Shown here one piece after another: positions 26,242 through 33,910 of a DNA stretch of 33,910 nt (its first letter is position 1; each line of letters opens with the position of its first letter). Both the position numbers and the translations under genes were made by a program. Under the pieces are notes generated by a model. It saw only the letters and a list, made by a program, of their open reading frames with translations. It had not been told where the DNA came from and searched no databases. This DNA comes from JBFHES01 sp041584015 (GTDB lineage: Bacteria; Bacteroidota; Bacteroidia; Bacteroidales; M50B96). The DNA lies in assembly GCA_041584015.1 (NCBI GenBank), contig JBFHES010000015.1, positions 1 through 33,910 of the forward strand, given 5' to 3'.

Positions 26242-27939
26242 TTAAAATCCCCGATACATATTGTTACGCATCATTTGGTTCTGCATCATCATTTGATTCT
26301 GTCTCATCATTTGGTTGTGCATCATCATTTGTTGATGCATCATGTGGTTGTTGTACCACATATTGTTGTTTCTGTGTCGCGTATATCCCTGAATTACAAA
26401 TTCAACTGGTATGATGATTTCAGTTCTCACACGTTCCTTATCAATTTTTACTTTCTTCCAGTGAGCGTCAAAAATCTCTCTGTTCATAATTTTCAGTATT
26501 TGCCTATCCAGGCTTGGATGCACACTTTTAATTAACTCAAACGAAGTTGTATTTCCGTTTTGGTCTATAGAACACTTAATGAGTGCCAGGCCTTGCTTAT
26601 TATTCAGAATAGCATTGTGCGTGTATTCAAAGTCTTCCTTTATTTTTGTTTGGAAGTAAGCAAACTTCTTAAACTTTATTTTCTTGTCGTATAGTTGATA
26701 CACTTTCTCTCCCTTTTGGTTGATATAGTGTGCCCTGTCTATTATACCTCGATTGTATTCTAAAATAAATTGTTTGCCAGAAATTGGGTCGTTAAAAGTT
26801 TCAACACCGGAGCCATCCTCGTCAAGCAATTCTTTTCCGGTTTCGTCTTTTACTTCCGAGAAAAAAGCAGTTTCGTTGCGCAGATCAAAAACATAGCGGA
26901 TTATTCCATTAGGATGGTAGGCTGTTTCCATCATCAGGTCGTCGTCATCATATTCCAGTTTCTTGCGAATTGTACCATTCGGATAATAGAAATTGAAATC
27001 AGCGGTTTTTTGGTGTGGAAAGAATGATGTAAAATGTCCGTCGTATATTGGTGTGTGCAGCTTGGTGTAAAACTTAAGATGGAACGAGGTATCTGTTATG
27101 GTTTCTATATTGGCGTAAAAAGTTGCCGATTCTTCAAGATCGGTTTCGCCCCATGCTTTATCAAAATAGATCGGTTTCTTTTCTAAATATTTATGATAGA
27201 ACTTATAGAGTTTTATCATTTTAGGAATGTCTTCTTCCTGCAAGCTAGGCTTGTTTAGAAAAAACTCTTCAAAGCCTTTGCTGCGGAATTCTTTTTCAAG
27301 GATACGTTGTTTCAATGCATGAAAGTCGCCGAATATTTCAATCGCCATTTCTCTGAATTTTGATGACTGTTTCGGAAAACTCATCAAACTATCTAGACCA
27401 TCCTTTCTTACCAGAAAAGTATGTATCACATTGTGTAATCCTGCTCTTGTGTGTTTGTAAAAAGTGTATCCTGCAACACGGTCAATTACTTCGGCAAATT
27501 CTTGTTTCTTCGATCTTATCGATAGTACATCGCGTTCTACAGTGAAGTCTTCAATTACGGTGAATGAATCTGTTCCAATTACGTACGCTGTGCAGTCCTC
27601 GGGTTTAAAGGTTTTCGACTTATCTTCTTCATCTTTTTTGTATTTAAAAAAAGTGTCGAAACTAGAGAACTTTAATAGCCCCTTTACCTTGTTGCCGTAT
27701 AAGTCGTAGTAATAGCCGGGCGAGTATTCATTACCAACAACGTAGGTTACTTTCAGCGACTTTTCCGGTGCATAATAGAAATCGGTGTAACCTTCAATGG
27801 GTTGTTTGTTTATATCAAAATAGTATCCAATCTCGTAACCCTCAAGGTCTTTTTGTGCAGCTGTTTCTGTAAAAGTAGTAATGACCATGAATGCCGCCAG
27901 TAGCAGGCTGGTTAAATGATTTTTAGCTTTGATTGTCAT
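26242..27939 (-). CDS. Secreted protein with YwqK/MORN-like repeats, TonB-C-like domain and Met-rich tail
   Basis: 565 residues with a signal peptide (...TETAAQ, about 29). The N-terminal half is unfamiliar beta-rich sequence (GYEIGYYFDINKQPIEGY). The middle contains repeats of the YPNGTIRKKLEYDDDD / YHPNGIIRYVF type, as in YwqK-like or MORN proteins. The segment QGLALIKCSIDQNGNTTSFE with SVHPSLDRQILKIM and IPVEFVIQG resembles the C-terminal domain of TonB-type proteins. The last 39 residues are almost entirely Met, Gln, Asn and His, with 14 Met. It is a paralogue of the protein at 32059-33639, which lacks the Met-rich end. A TATATTTG promoter lies 56 nt upstream and a terminator just downstream, so it is probably monocistronic. 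Function unknown. Confidence 0.83.
   Translation of the reverse strand: MTIKAKNHLTSLLLAAFMVITTFTETAAQKDLEGYEIGYYFDINKQPIEGYTDFYYAPEKSLKVTYVVGNEYSPGYYYDLYGNKVKGLLKFSSFDTFFKYKKDEEDKSKTFKPEDCTAYVIGTDSFTVIEDFTVERDVLSIRSKKQEFAEVIDRVAGYTFYKHTRAGLHNVIHTFLVRKDGLDSLMSFPKQSSKFREMAIEIFGDFHALKQRILEKEFRSKGFEEFFLNKPSLQEEDIPKMIKLYKFYHKYLEKKPIYFDKAWGETDLEESATFYANIETITDTSFHLKFYTKLHTPIYDGHFTSFFPHQKTADFNFYYPNGTIRKKLEYDDDDLMMETAYHPNGIIRYVFDLRNETAFFSEVKDETGKELLDEDGSGVETFNDPISGKQFILEYNRGIIDRAHYINQKGEKVYQLYDKKIKFKKFAYFQTKIKEDFEYTHNAILNNKQGLALIKCSIDQNGNTTSFELIKSVHPSLDRQILKIMNREIFDAHWKKVKIDKERVRTEIIIPVEFVIQGYTRHRNNNMWYNNHMMHQQMMMHNQMMRQNQMMMQNQMMRNNMYRGF
26266..26352. repeat. Imperfect CATCATTTG repeats encoding the Met-rich tail
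   Basis: A run of short degenerate repeats of the type CATCATTTGNTTNTG on the + strand (minus strand CAxAxCAAATGATG), which encode (N/H)Q-MM(M) units of the gene at 26242-27939. It likely grew by slippage. No dispersed copies were seen elsewhere in the window. Confidence 0.7.
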
Positions 27940-27994
27940 AATGGCGCGTGTTCGTATAGTTTGCTGTGGTTCGTTCCTAATTATAGATAGATTT

Positions 27995-28002
27995 CAAATA
28001 TA
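27995..28002 (-). promoter_or_regulatory. Promoter of the Met-rich-tail protein gene
   Basis: On the minus strand TATATTTG (TAnnTTTG) with a TTG 20 nt further upstream (28023-28025), the expected -33/-7 arrangement. It lies 56 nt before the start at 27939. The paralogous gene at 33639 carries the same octamer. Confidence 0.5.
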
Positions 28003-28048
28003 ACAGATTGATACCTGATAAGCAATAGGCGCGAGGTGTCTGTATGCA

Positions 28049-28546
28049 TCACTTGGTTTGTGCCTGCGATGAAAACTGTAGTTCCGTTTTTATCGTTTCA
28101 ATATCGTGTTGTAATTGAAGTTTTGCATGGTCGGCTTTAGCAATGCCCAGATTAACGCTTCGTTTATACCGGAATACTTCTCCTACAACATAAATGGCCG
28201 ACATCAATAGTAGGTAATAAGTACGTGGCTCCAATAAAAAGTAAATTGGTACCAGTAGAACAATAAATTTAATAATTGCCAAACGGATTATGTTTCTCTT
28301 AATCTCTATCCGGCGCTTCTTCGGGTCGAGCTCATATTTATTGTCAAACGCAAGCATGAGTGCAGCAATTAGTTCTTCCTTGGTTTTAATCAACGCAGCT
28401 CTATCATAGCCGCGATTAAATAATAACTGCCCGGCATAAATTTGAGGCTTCAGGTTGATTCGCTTCTTTTGAGTGTAAAGCGAGAATAGATTGTCGGTCG
28501 ATTCCTTTTGAAGTTTTTGTTTATAGTCAAATAGTTTCAAGAACAT
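28049..28546 (-). CDS. Hypothetical two-TM protein
   Basis: 165 residues that I do not recognise. No signal peptide. The N-terminal half is soluble and basic (KLQKESTDNLFSLY, GYDRAALIKTKEELIAALML). Two adjacent hydrophobic helices (LAIIKFIVLLVPIYFLL, about 91-107, and TYYLLLMSAIYVVGEVF, about 112-128) form a hairpin, followed by a helical C-terminus (HAKLQLQHDIETIKTELQF). Both ends should lie on the same side, most likely the cytoplasm. It is on the same strand as its neighbours but with gaps of 145 and 109 nt, so operon membership is uncertain. Confidence 0.7.
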   Translation of the reverse strand: MFLKLFDYKQKLQKESTDNLFSLYTQKKRINLKPQIYAGQLLFNRGYDRAALIKTKEELIAALMLAFDNKYELDPKKRRIEIKRNIIRLAIIKFIVLLVPIYFLLEPRTYYLLLMSAIYVVGEVFRYKRSVNLGIAKADHAKLQLQHDIETIKTELQFSSQAQTK

Positions 28547-28691
28547 ACATATTATATTTAAACAGTTTGATTATCAGCGTAAATGAATGTAATAAGGCCA
28601 TAGAGGCATTTTTTGAATGGTGCAACAAGGTCGGAATTGATATCTGATAAAGATAAGATGCCTTCTCCTTTATTCTTCTCAATTTAGTCGT

Positions 28692-29726
28692 TTAGTTGGT
28701 GAATTTTGCAAAGAAGCTTGATACACTATTGTTCCAGATAGTAAGTTGTTGGTTTCTCTGTTGATTCATGATCTGATTGTCTCGGTTAAACATCTCACTT
28801 GCTTTATTAATTTCATTCACCGAATTGTTGAAAATGTCGACATTCTCCTGTGTTCTTGAACTTGCCGGTAAAGCTTCAAAAGCCTTTCTTGATTTCTCAA
28901 AATTATCTTGAGATAGGTAAAACCTCACAACTGCTGGATAGTCGTGATTAGCTTCTTTTTGATAGTATCTCATTATTTGAACAGCCGCTTTCTTTAGGCT
29001 CTCATCATTTTCATAGTTGCTAATTGTGTCAAGCTTGCTCAAGCCGTCTTCTGTGGCAGATAAAAAGGATGACAGGTGTTGTTCAAGTGCACTTATATCT
29101 CCTCTGTTTTGAGCCGCAAGCACGTAGGACTCCTGAATGTATGCTTTAAAAAAGATAAGATAGAGCTGGTTGTAATATTGCAATGCATTTGCAGAGCGTT
29201 CTATTTTTTTGGTTAATTCATCTGCCTCTTCTTCAAGCAGCGTAATATTGTGAAGTGCTGCAAACTCTTTTTGGGCAGTACTTGCTTTGTCAGAAGCATC
29301 TTTCAGTTTTTTATTGGCCAATTCTCTTGCCATCATGTAGGCTTCCATTAAGTCATATGATCTTTCTGATATTGCTTCCATGTCAAGAATCTTGTCAAAG
29401 TCTTCCTGTAGGATCACCAGGCTCATTTCAAAAAAATCGATCAGTGCATTTTTATAGGCTGCATCTCCATTATAATCCGGGCGTTTCTTAGTTATCGATT
29501 TTGCATCTTTATATTCTTTTATCAGACTCTTTCTTCTCTTTTCAACTTTTCTGGCTTTCTTCTCCTGAGTAATGGCTTGTAAATATTCCCAGGTTTTAGC
29601 TTTAATCTCATCGAACGGCATTGAGATTTCGTTTAGATATTGAACAGGATCATTTGATTCCTGTGCGATTACAGAAGTTGAATTAGCTGTGAAAAGAAGA
29701 AATAATAATAGTGCTGTAGTTCTCAT
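28692..29726 (-). CDS. Secreted helical protein, possibly LIC11966-like surface protein
   Basis: 344 residues with a signal peptide (...TSVIAQ, about 22). The mature part is almost wholly helical and charged: QEKKARKVEKRRKSLIKEY, YMMARELANKKLKDASDKAS, LLEEEADELTKKIERSANAL and others, and it ends with a Gln/Asn-rich helix (NQIMNQQRNQQ). The opening DPVQYLNEI and the overall helix pattern recall proteins annotated as LIC11966 family surface proteins; this is a tentative resemblance. The gene starts 1 nt after the stop of the S41 protease gene, so it is co-expressed with it and could be a partner, adaptor or substrate. Confidence 0.78.
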   Translation of the reverse strand: MRTTALLLFLLFTANSTSVIAQESNDPVQYLNEISMPFDEIKAKTWEYLQAITQEKKARKVEKRRKSLIKEYKDAKSITKKRPDYNGDAAYKNALIDFFEMSLVILQEDFDKILDMEAISERSYDLMEAYMMARELANKKLKDASDKASTAQKEFAALHNITLLEEEADELTKKIERSANALQYYNQLYLIFFKAYIQESYVLAAQNRGDISALEQHLSSFLSATEDGLSKLDTISNYENDESLKKAAVQIMRYYQKEANHDYPAVVRFYLSQDNFEKSRKAFEALPASSRTQENVDIFNNSVNEINKASEMFNRDNQIMNQQRNQQLTIWNNSVSSFFAKFTN

Positions 29727-29727
29727 G

Positions 29728-31839
29728 TTATTTATTGTTGTGATTAATTAAGTCGTGCAGTATGTTATAAGATTCTTTAATATACACATCGGTTTCTATC
29801 AACTGTTTTTGATCTGCATTAGAAGACTGATTGAAATCTATAATGTAGTTTGGAATTGAAACCTGAAATAGACTTGTATTATTATCGATTGCTGAGTTGT
29901 CATATTCGATGTGATTTTGATAGAATGTCTCAAATGCTGATGAGTTTAGAGGAACTGTGTCTTGGTGATAATATTTTAATAGTTTTAATGAATTAAGCTC
30001 AATGGTACGATAAGCGCTATCTGATTGCACGCGTTTTTTGCTTTGCTCGTTTAGGTAAGCAAGCGGTAAAACTTTCAATGGACGATAGTATGTTTTCTTG
30101 GTTACAGAAGATGTGTCGAGTGCTGACCTGTATGAATTTTCGCCGATGGCCAGCTTCGAGAAAATATTTGGCAAACTTATGTCGGGGATAATCCCTAAAT
30201 TTTGGTGACTTTTTCCATCTACACGGTAAAACATAGATGTAGTTATTTTAAGATATCCATTATTGTATTTAGTGGACTTACTGCTTGTATTACTTTCCTT
30301 TTGGAATGCTTCCAATGCGAGGATATTCTGAGAACTCGATTTCCCAAACGTTTTTGAGCCTACAACCACAGCACGGTTATAATCCTGCATAGCTCCAGTA
30401 AATAGTTCTGAGGCAGATGCACTAAAGTTGTTTACCATGATCAGCAATGGCTTTCTAAAGATCGTCCCTTTTGCAATGTCTTTAATGGTTTCCGGCTCCA
30501 TATCTTTAGTATGTATGATGCCCAGGGCACCATAGTCTATGAAAATTCCAGCCATTCTAATTGCTTCCAACATGGACCCACCGCCGTTGTTTCTAAGATC
30601 AAGTATTAAACCTTCAATACCTTCATATTTCAGCCTGATCAACTCTTTTGCAAAGTCATTGGCACACGCATTTGGTAAATATGACCTTTGGTCGTCGTCG
30701 GTGTAAAAGGAAGGAAGGTAGATGTAGCCAACTATGCAATCGCCTTCAAGAATGAAGCTTTGGATAACATTTTTATCAGTTTCTATTTCCTTCTTGCTTA
30801 AGAAAACAGAAAGCTCCATACCATTCTTCTTTTTGAATCTAAATGTTGCACTTTTAACCGACTCTTGATGTATTGTATTTAACACCTCGGCAAGCGTGGT
30901 GCAATCAATATTGTCAATGGTTTCATCTCCGGTATTTATCGTCAATAGCACATCTCCTTCGTTCAGTTGATTAGAGATCCATGCCGGACTTCCAGGAATA
31001 ATATGCGAAACTTCAATCTCTCCATTGTCGTTTCGAATCAAATCGAAACCAAAGGATAGACGCTCTTTTGCTAAGGCATCTTCAAAATTGTTAAGTTCTG
31101 CCGGAGTGAAATAATTGGTATGCGGATCAAAAGATGATGCAATTGATTTAAGATACAAGTTGCCTGTAAACTGAGCGATACCTTCATGACTTTCGAGCTT
31201 AGCCTGAATCTTACATTTCTCGCGTGCAATAACTACCAACTTCAATTGATTGAAGGCGTCTTCCTTCGAGCTATAACAATTTCTGGCGGAGTCAGACTTG
31301 GAGTAATAGGCAAAAAGCAGTTTAGCCTGAATCAGCGAGTTCCATCTATCAATTAGTTGTACATCATCTACATATTCATTATCTGTTCCTGAGCACATGA
31401 TAGCGGTCTCTGAAAAAACAAATTGTTTATTCTCTAGGTTTGTAAGCAAATGTTTGGTTTGCAGTAAGCGCTGCTCGTAACTCTTGGTTAGGGCGCTTAG
31501 GAAGCTATGTTCTTTATTAATTATCTGATTTGAAATCGTTCGTTTTTCTTGCGAAAGTTGATCAATAGCCGTACTTGTGAAATATAATTTCTGTGGATCG
31601 AGCAACTCCGTTACTTCATTAAATACTAACTCGGAGAAGGTGCTATCTATTGGACGTGCTTTGTAATGGTATTTTTGTGCATTTTTTATAATCATAAATG
31701 CGCGTTCTGCATAGATATTCTCGTTGGACTGGGCTGATAAACCATTACTGCCGAAACAAAGAACAAAGAGAATTGCAATTAATAATGAGTCTAATAGTTT
31801 TCGAGCGGTTTGTCGACTAGCCAATGTCACCTTGTTCAT
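29728..31839 (-). CDS. Carboxy-terminal processing protease (S41, Prc/Tsp type)
   Basis: 703 residues. An N-terminal hydrophobic segment (about 14-36, ending ...GLSAQ) directs it to the periplasm. The helical Prc N-domain contains LDPQKLYFTS and SFDPHTNYFTPAELNNFE, the signature of the large Tsp/Prc class rather than short CtpA types. A PDZ domain follows (SFGFDLIRNDNGEIEVSHIIPGSPAW, INEGD-like LNEGDVLL). The S41 core has LILDLRNNGGGSMLEA, then SASASELFTGAM with catalytic Ser475 and TFGKSSSQ with Lys500, spaced 25 residues apart as in E. coli Tsp. It degrades or trims envelope proteins from the C-terminus. Its promoter is visible 47 nt upstream. The helical protein gene follows after 1 nt. 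Confidence 0.94.
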   Translation of the reverse strand: MNKVTLASRQTARKLLDSLLIAILFVLCFGSNGLSAQSNENIYAERAFMIIKNAQKYHYKARPIDSTFSELVFNEVTELLDPQKLYFTSTAIDQLSQEKRTISNQIINKEHSFLSALTKSYEQRLLQTKHLLTNLENKQFVFSETAIMCSGTDNEYVDDVQLIDRWNSLIQAKLLFAYYSKSDSARNCYSSKEDAFNQLKLVVIAREKCKIQAKLESHEGIAQFTGNLYLKSIASSFDPHTNYFTPAELNNFEDALAKERLSFGFDLIRNDNGEIEVSHIIPGSPAWISNQLNEGDVLLTINTGDETIDNIDCTTLAEVLNTIHQESVKSATFRFKKKNGMELSVFLSKKEIETDKNVIQSFILEGDCIVGYIYLPSFYTDDDQRSYLPNACANDFAKELIRLKYEGIEGLILDLRNNGGGSMLEAIRMAGIFIDYGALGIIHTKDMEPETIKDIAKGTIFRKPLLIMVNNFSASASELFTGAMQDYNRAVVVGSKTFGKSSSQNILALEAFQKESNTSSKSTKYNNGYLKITTSMFYRVDGKSHQNLGIIPDISLPNIFSKLAIGENSYRSALDTSSVTKKTYYRPLKVLPLAYLNEQSKKRVQSDSAYRTIELNSLKLLKYYHQDTVPLNSSAFETFYQNHIEYDNSAIDNNTSLFQVSIPNYIIDFNQSSNADQKQLIETDVYIKESYNILHDLINHNNK

Positions 31840-31885
31840 ACAGGTCTAGATGTTAATCTTATGGTGTTAGTAATATATAGCATCA

Positions 31886-31893
31886 CAAATCTA
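31886..31893 (-). promoter_or_regulatory. Promoter of the S41 protease operon
   Basis: On the minus strand TAGATTTG (TAnnTTTG) with a TTG 19 nt upstream (31913-31915), matching the Bacteroidota -33/-7 spacing. It is 47 nt before the ATG at 31839. This is the best complete promoter in the window. Confidence 0.55.
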
Positions 31894-31961
31894 ATGAAAA
31901 TGAAGAGAAATGCAATGGTTTGATTTCCCTTAGAAGTAGTGCTGCTCAGCAACTCGCAGAT

Positions 31962-31998
31962 AAGTGGAATCCCACTTTTAGGTCGTAAATCAGACCTA
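31962..31998. repeat. Two adjacent short hairpins
   Basis: AAGTGG-AATC-CCACTT followed two nt later by TAGGTC-(8 nt)-GACCTA, both with perfect stems. They sit in the 219-nt gap between the stop of the gene at 32059 and the start of the S41 protease. They might end the transcript of the upstream gene, but there is no good T-run on the minus strand, so a regulatory role is equally possible. Confidence 0.45.
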
Positions 31999-32058
31999 GT
32001 TATCAATAATTTTTACGATATACTGTACAATACTGTTAAGCGCCGTAGCTCAAGTTTA

Positions 32059-33639
32059 TTAGAATCTCAAGGGTGGCATTCTGAAAAATGGATCTACCTT
32101 ATGCATACTTTTAAGATATGCGTTTACCGATAAGTTTCGTATTACTTTCCGATATTGATAGATTCCGTCGGAATTAATTTCTATGGGCATAATGAGCTGC
32201 ATTGCTGGATTGTTGTTTGCAAATGTGTTGCTTCTCGGTATCAGCTTATTTCTGTTTTCAGAAACAAATGCAAGCAGCTTCTCATCTAGTTTAGGATGAA
32301 TACCTTTTAGCAATTTCACGGATTTTATATAACCGCTAGATTCAATATCAAGCTTTATGAGCACATACCCTGATGTATTGTCGGTTATTATTTCGTCGGG
32401 GAATTTGAAATTATTATTTAGCAGTTCCTGAAAGTTCGAAATTCTAAGTTTGGGTAAATTACCTGCCCTTAATAAATAGGTTTTGCTTCCATCCGACGCC
32501 ATTGAGTAAACAGCATTTAATTCATGTTTTACATATTCATAGGTCAACAGTCGATTGTTGCGATCATCCTTTATCTTTTCGATACCGCTTCCTTTTCTAT
32601 TTAGAATCTCATTGCCTAGATTATCGAATACTTCATAATAATAAGGAGTTTCATCGGTTATATCGCAAGTATACCTTTTTGCTCCATTTGTATGATAACA
32701 GGTAGTTTCCCATGGTTTACTGCCTCCATATTTAACTTCCTTTCGCTTTGTTCCGTTCGGATAATACCACGTAAATGTTCTATCACCAGCAGTAGGGTAG
32801 AGTGATTTAAATTGTCCCTCGTAATAGGGGGTCCCATCTGAATAGTAGAATTTAAGATGAAATGCCGACAACTGCACTGATTTTATCTCTGCATAATACA
32901 TGTAATCCTTATTGGGCTCTGTTTCGTACCAGGATGATGTAAAATAGATTCGCTCTTGTTTCTTATATTTACAATAGTACTTGTAAAGCTTAACAATTAA
33001 TGGGAGGTTTTGTCTGCCGTATATCTCAAATTCAATATCATCACTTAATGATTTAAAATCACCGATAAGTCGGTTGATTTGTTTTTTAAATCCGGCACCA
33101 TTTTCAATAAAGCTAAAATAACTCGCTGTTCCTTCCTTCCTATAGAGGTAGGTTGCTGTATGGCCTAACGCAACATAGTCCATGTAACGATAAAAAATAA
33201 GATCATCTACTTGGTCTATTACTTCAGCGAATGTTTGTTCTGTTACCGTTTTAGTTCTAATCTCGCTTAAATATTCAAAGTTTCTGATTACCGCAAATGA
33301 GTCGGGTCCCAGCATGAATCCATTACAATCTTTGGCCTGAATGCATATGGTTGTATCATACTTATTACGCTTGAATAGTAATGTGTTTTTGTTGTATTCA
33401 TGCAATAAGTAGCCACTGTAGCATTCGTTGGTTTTAGTGTAGTATCGTCCCGGAGTAAAGTCTGAGCCTATTGAATAAATTAGGTTCAGTTGATTAATGG
33501 GGGTGTAATCAATATCGGCGTATTCATTAATTGGGTTCTGGTTAATGTCGAAGTGATAACCAATTTTATTGTACGAGTTAGACTGTGCTATGCTTAATAG
33601 TGACAAAAGTAGGAAAGCGAAGGTGAGCTGATTTTTCAC
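32059..33639 (-). CDS. Secreted protein with YwqK/MORN-like repeats and TonB-C-like domain
   Basis: 526 residues with a signal peptide (...LSIAQ, about 18). It opens GYHFDINQNPINEY, parallel to the paralogue at 26242-27939, and shares its layout throughout: DSFAVI, TFAEVIDQV, FHLKFYYSDGTPYYEG, then the repeats YYPNGTKRKEVKYGG and YHTNGAKRY, and the TonB-C-like SGYVLIKLDIESSGYIKSVK with GIHPKLDEKLLAF and LIMPIEINSDG. It ends in a different short basic tail instead of the Met-rich one. The pair flanks the S41 protease genes. A TATATTTG promoter lies 24 nt before the start. Function unknown; envelope location expected. Confidence 0.83.
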   Translation of the reverse strand: MKNQLTFAFLLLSLLSIAQSNSYNKIGYHFDINQNPINEYADIDYTPINQLNLIYSIGSDFTPGRYYTKTNECYSGYLLHEYNKNTLLFKRNKYDTTICIQAKDCNGFMLGPDSFAVIRNFEYLSEIRTKTVTEQTFAEVIDQVDDLIFYRYMDYVALGHTATYLYRKEGTASYFSFIENGAGFKKQINRLIGDFKSLSDDIEFEIYGRQNLPLIVKLYKYYCKYKKQERIYFTSSWYETEPNKDYMYYAEIKSVQLSAFHLKFYYSDGTPYYEGQFKSLYPTAGDRTFTWYYPNGTKRKEVKYGGSKPWETTCYHTNGAKRYTCDITDETPYYYEVFDNLGNEILNRKGSGIEKIKDDRNNRLLTYEYVKHELNAVYSMASDGSKTYLLRAGNLPKLRISNFQELLNNNFKFPDEIITDNTSGYVLIKLDIESSGYIKSVKLLKGIHPKLDEKLLAFVSENRNKLIPRSNTFANNNPAMQLIMPIEINSDGIYQYRKVIRNLSVNAYLKSMHKVDPFFRMPPLRF

Positions 33640-33662
33640 AATACAAATATTAACTAGTGATA

Positions 33663-33670
33663 CAAATATA
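33663..33670 (-). promoter_or_regulatory. Promoter of the YwqK-like gene
   Basis: On the minus strand TATATTTG, an exact TAnnTTTG match and identical to the element before the paralogue at 27939. It is 24 nt before the start at 33639. The -33 part is not clear. Confidence 0.45.
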
Positions 33671-33708
33671 TTGAAATCTAATATGTTTTAAATCCTCTTG
33701 ATTTACTA

Positions 33709-33910
33709 TTATAGTTTGGTAAGAATGACCGAGCGCGAGAAGAATATTGATGCAGCATTCTCTGATGCAAATCCAAGTTTATGGGCTTTGATTAACATGC
33801 TGCTAAATGCTTTTTTGTTTACATGAAACCAAGGTTCAACTACCAATATTTTTCCATCAGGCTTTAATATTGATTTAAACTCAGATAAGATGACTTCCTG
33901 ATTTGGAACT
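33709..33910 (-). CDS. Methyltransferase-like protein, C-terminal fragment (cut by window)
   Basis: The last 66 codons of a minus-strand gene that begins beyond the window; the stop is at 33709-33711. The translation contains FKSILKPDGKILVVEPWFHV and, at the end, FASENAASIFFSRSVILTKL. The 'LKPDGKILVVEP' strand with a following helix and the closing strand pair match the C-terminal half of a class I SAM-dependent methyltransferase. The SAM-binding glycine motif would lie outside the window, so the substrate class cannot be judged. Confidence 0.75.
   Translation of the reverse strand, partial: VPNQEVILSEFKSILKPDGKILVVEPWFHVNKKAFSSMLIKAHKLGFASENAASIFFSRSVILTKL

Noticed and set aside
26194..26535. 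Open frame on the + strand rich in His/Leu/Val (HHLVLHHHL)
   Set aside because: It is the antisense shadow of the Met-rich repeat tail of the minus-strand gene and starts inside the terminator.

Overview
The window looks like an ordinary, AT-rich chromosomal segment of a member of the Bacteroidota. The signs are signal peptides ending in ...AQ/...SQ/...GQ, several matches to the Bacteroidota promoter element TAnnTTTG, few Shine-Dalgarno sites, a FeoA-FeoB fusion followed by a small Cys-rich Feo protein, DUF3857/transglutaminase proteins and small outer-membrane-barrel-like proteins. I cannot place it below phylum. I saw no tRNA, rRNA, CRISPR array, insertion sequence or phage gene.

Layout. 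(1) Positions 1-2684, + strand: the 3' part of a feoAB fusion gene, cut by the window edge, and a FeoB-associated Cys-rich membrane peptide (ferrous iron uptake). (2) 2989-4779, + strand: a secreted protein of unknown function, a strong terminator, then a DUF1684 lipoprotein with its own promoter. (3) 4918-6591, - strand: a long-chain acyl-CoA synthetase. (4) 6755-19309, - strand: a sensory block holding an 8-PAS protein, a THI5/NMT1-type binding protein fused to TM and two PAS domains, a 6-PAS protein and a small six-TM protein. Interspersed among them are a photolyase, a small CBU_0592-like membrane protein and a nitrilase. (5) 19542-25339, - strand: two tandem barrel-like proteins, then a tightly packed operon of the second barrel protein, an apparently active DUF3857/transglutaminase protein and a paralogue that has lost its catalytic residues; a terminator follows. 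(6) 25582-26169, + strand: a cytoplasmic FKBP-type prolyl isomerase, separated from the next convergent gene by a near-perfect bidirectional terminator. (7) 26242-33639, - strand: two paralogous secreted proteins (YwqK/MORN-like repeats plus a TonB-C-like end). They flank a small TM protein, a secreted helical protein and a Prc/Tsp-type S41 protease. (8) 33709-33910, - strand: the C-terminus of a methyltransferase that runs off the window.

Most interesting point: four proteins in the sensory block (6755, 10556, 12792 and 18461) end in the same coiled-coil tail with a GREFRI core. None carries a histidine kinase, GGDEF, EAL, HTH or other recognisable output domain. The same tail is attached to three unrelated kinds of input module (soluble PAS arrays; periplasmic binding protein-TM-PAS; six-TM). 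The tail is therefore a candidate output or docking element of a signalling system whose partner is not in this window. That role is an inference; what the sequence shows is the shared tail and the missing output domains.
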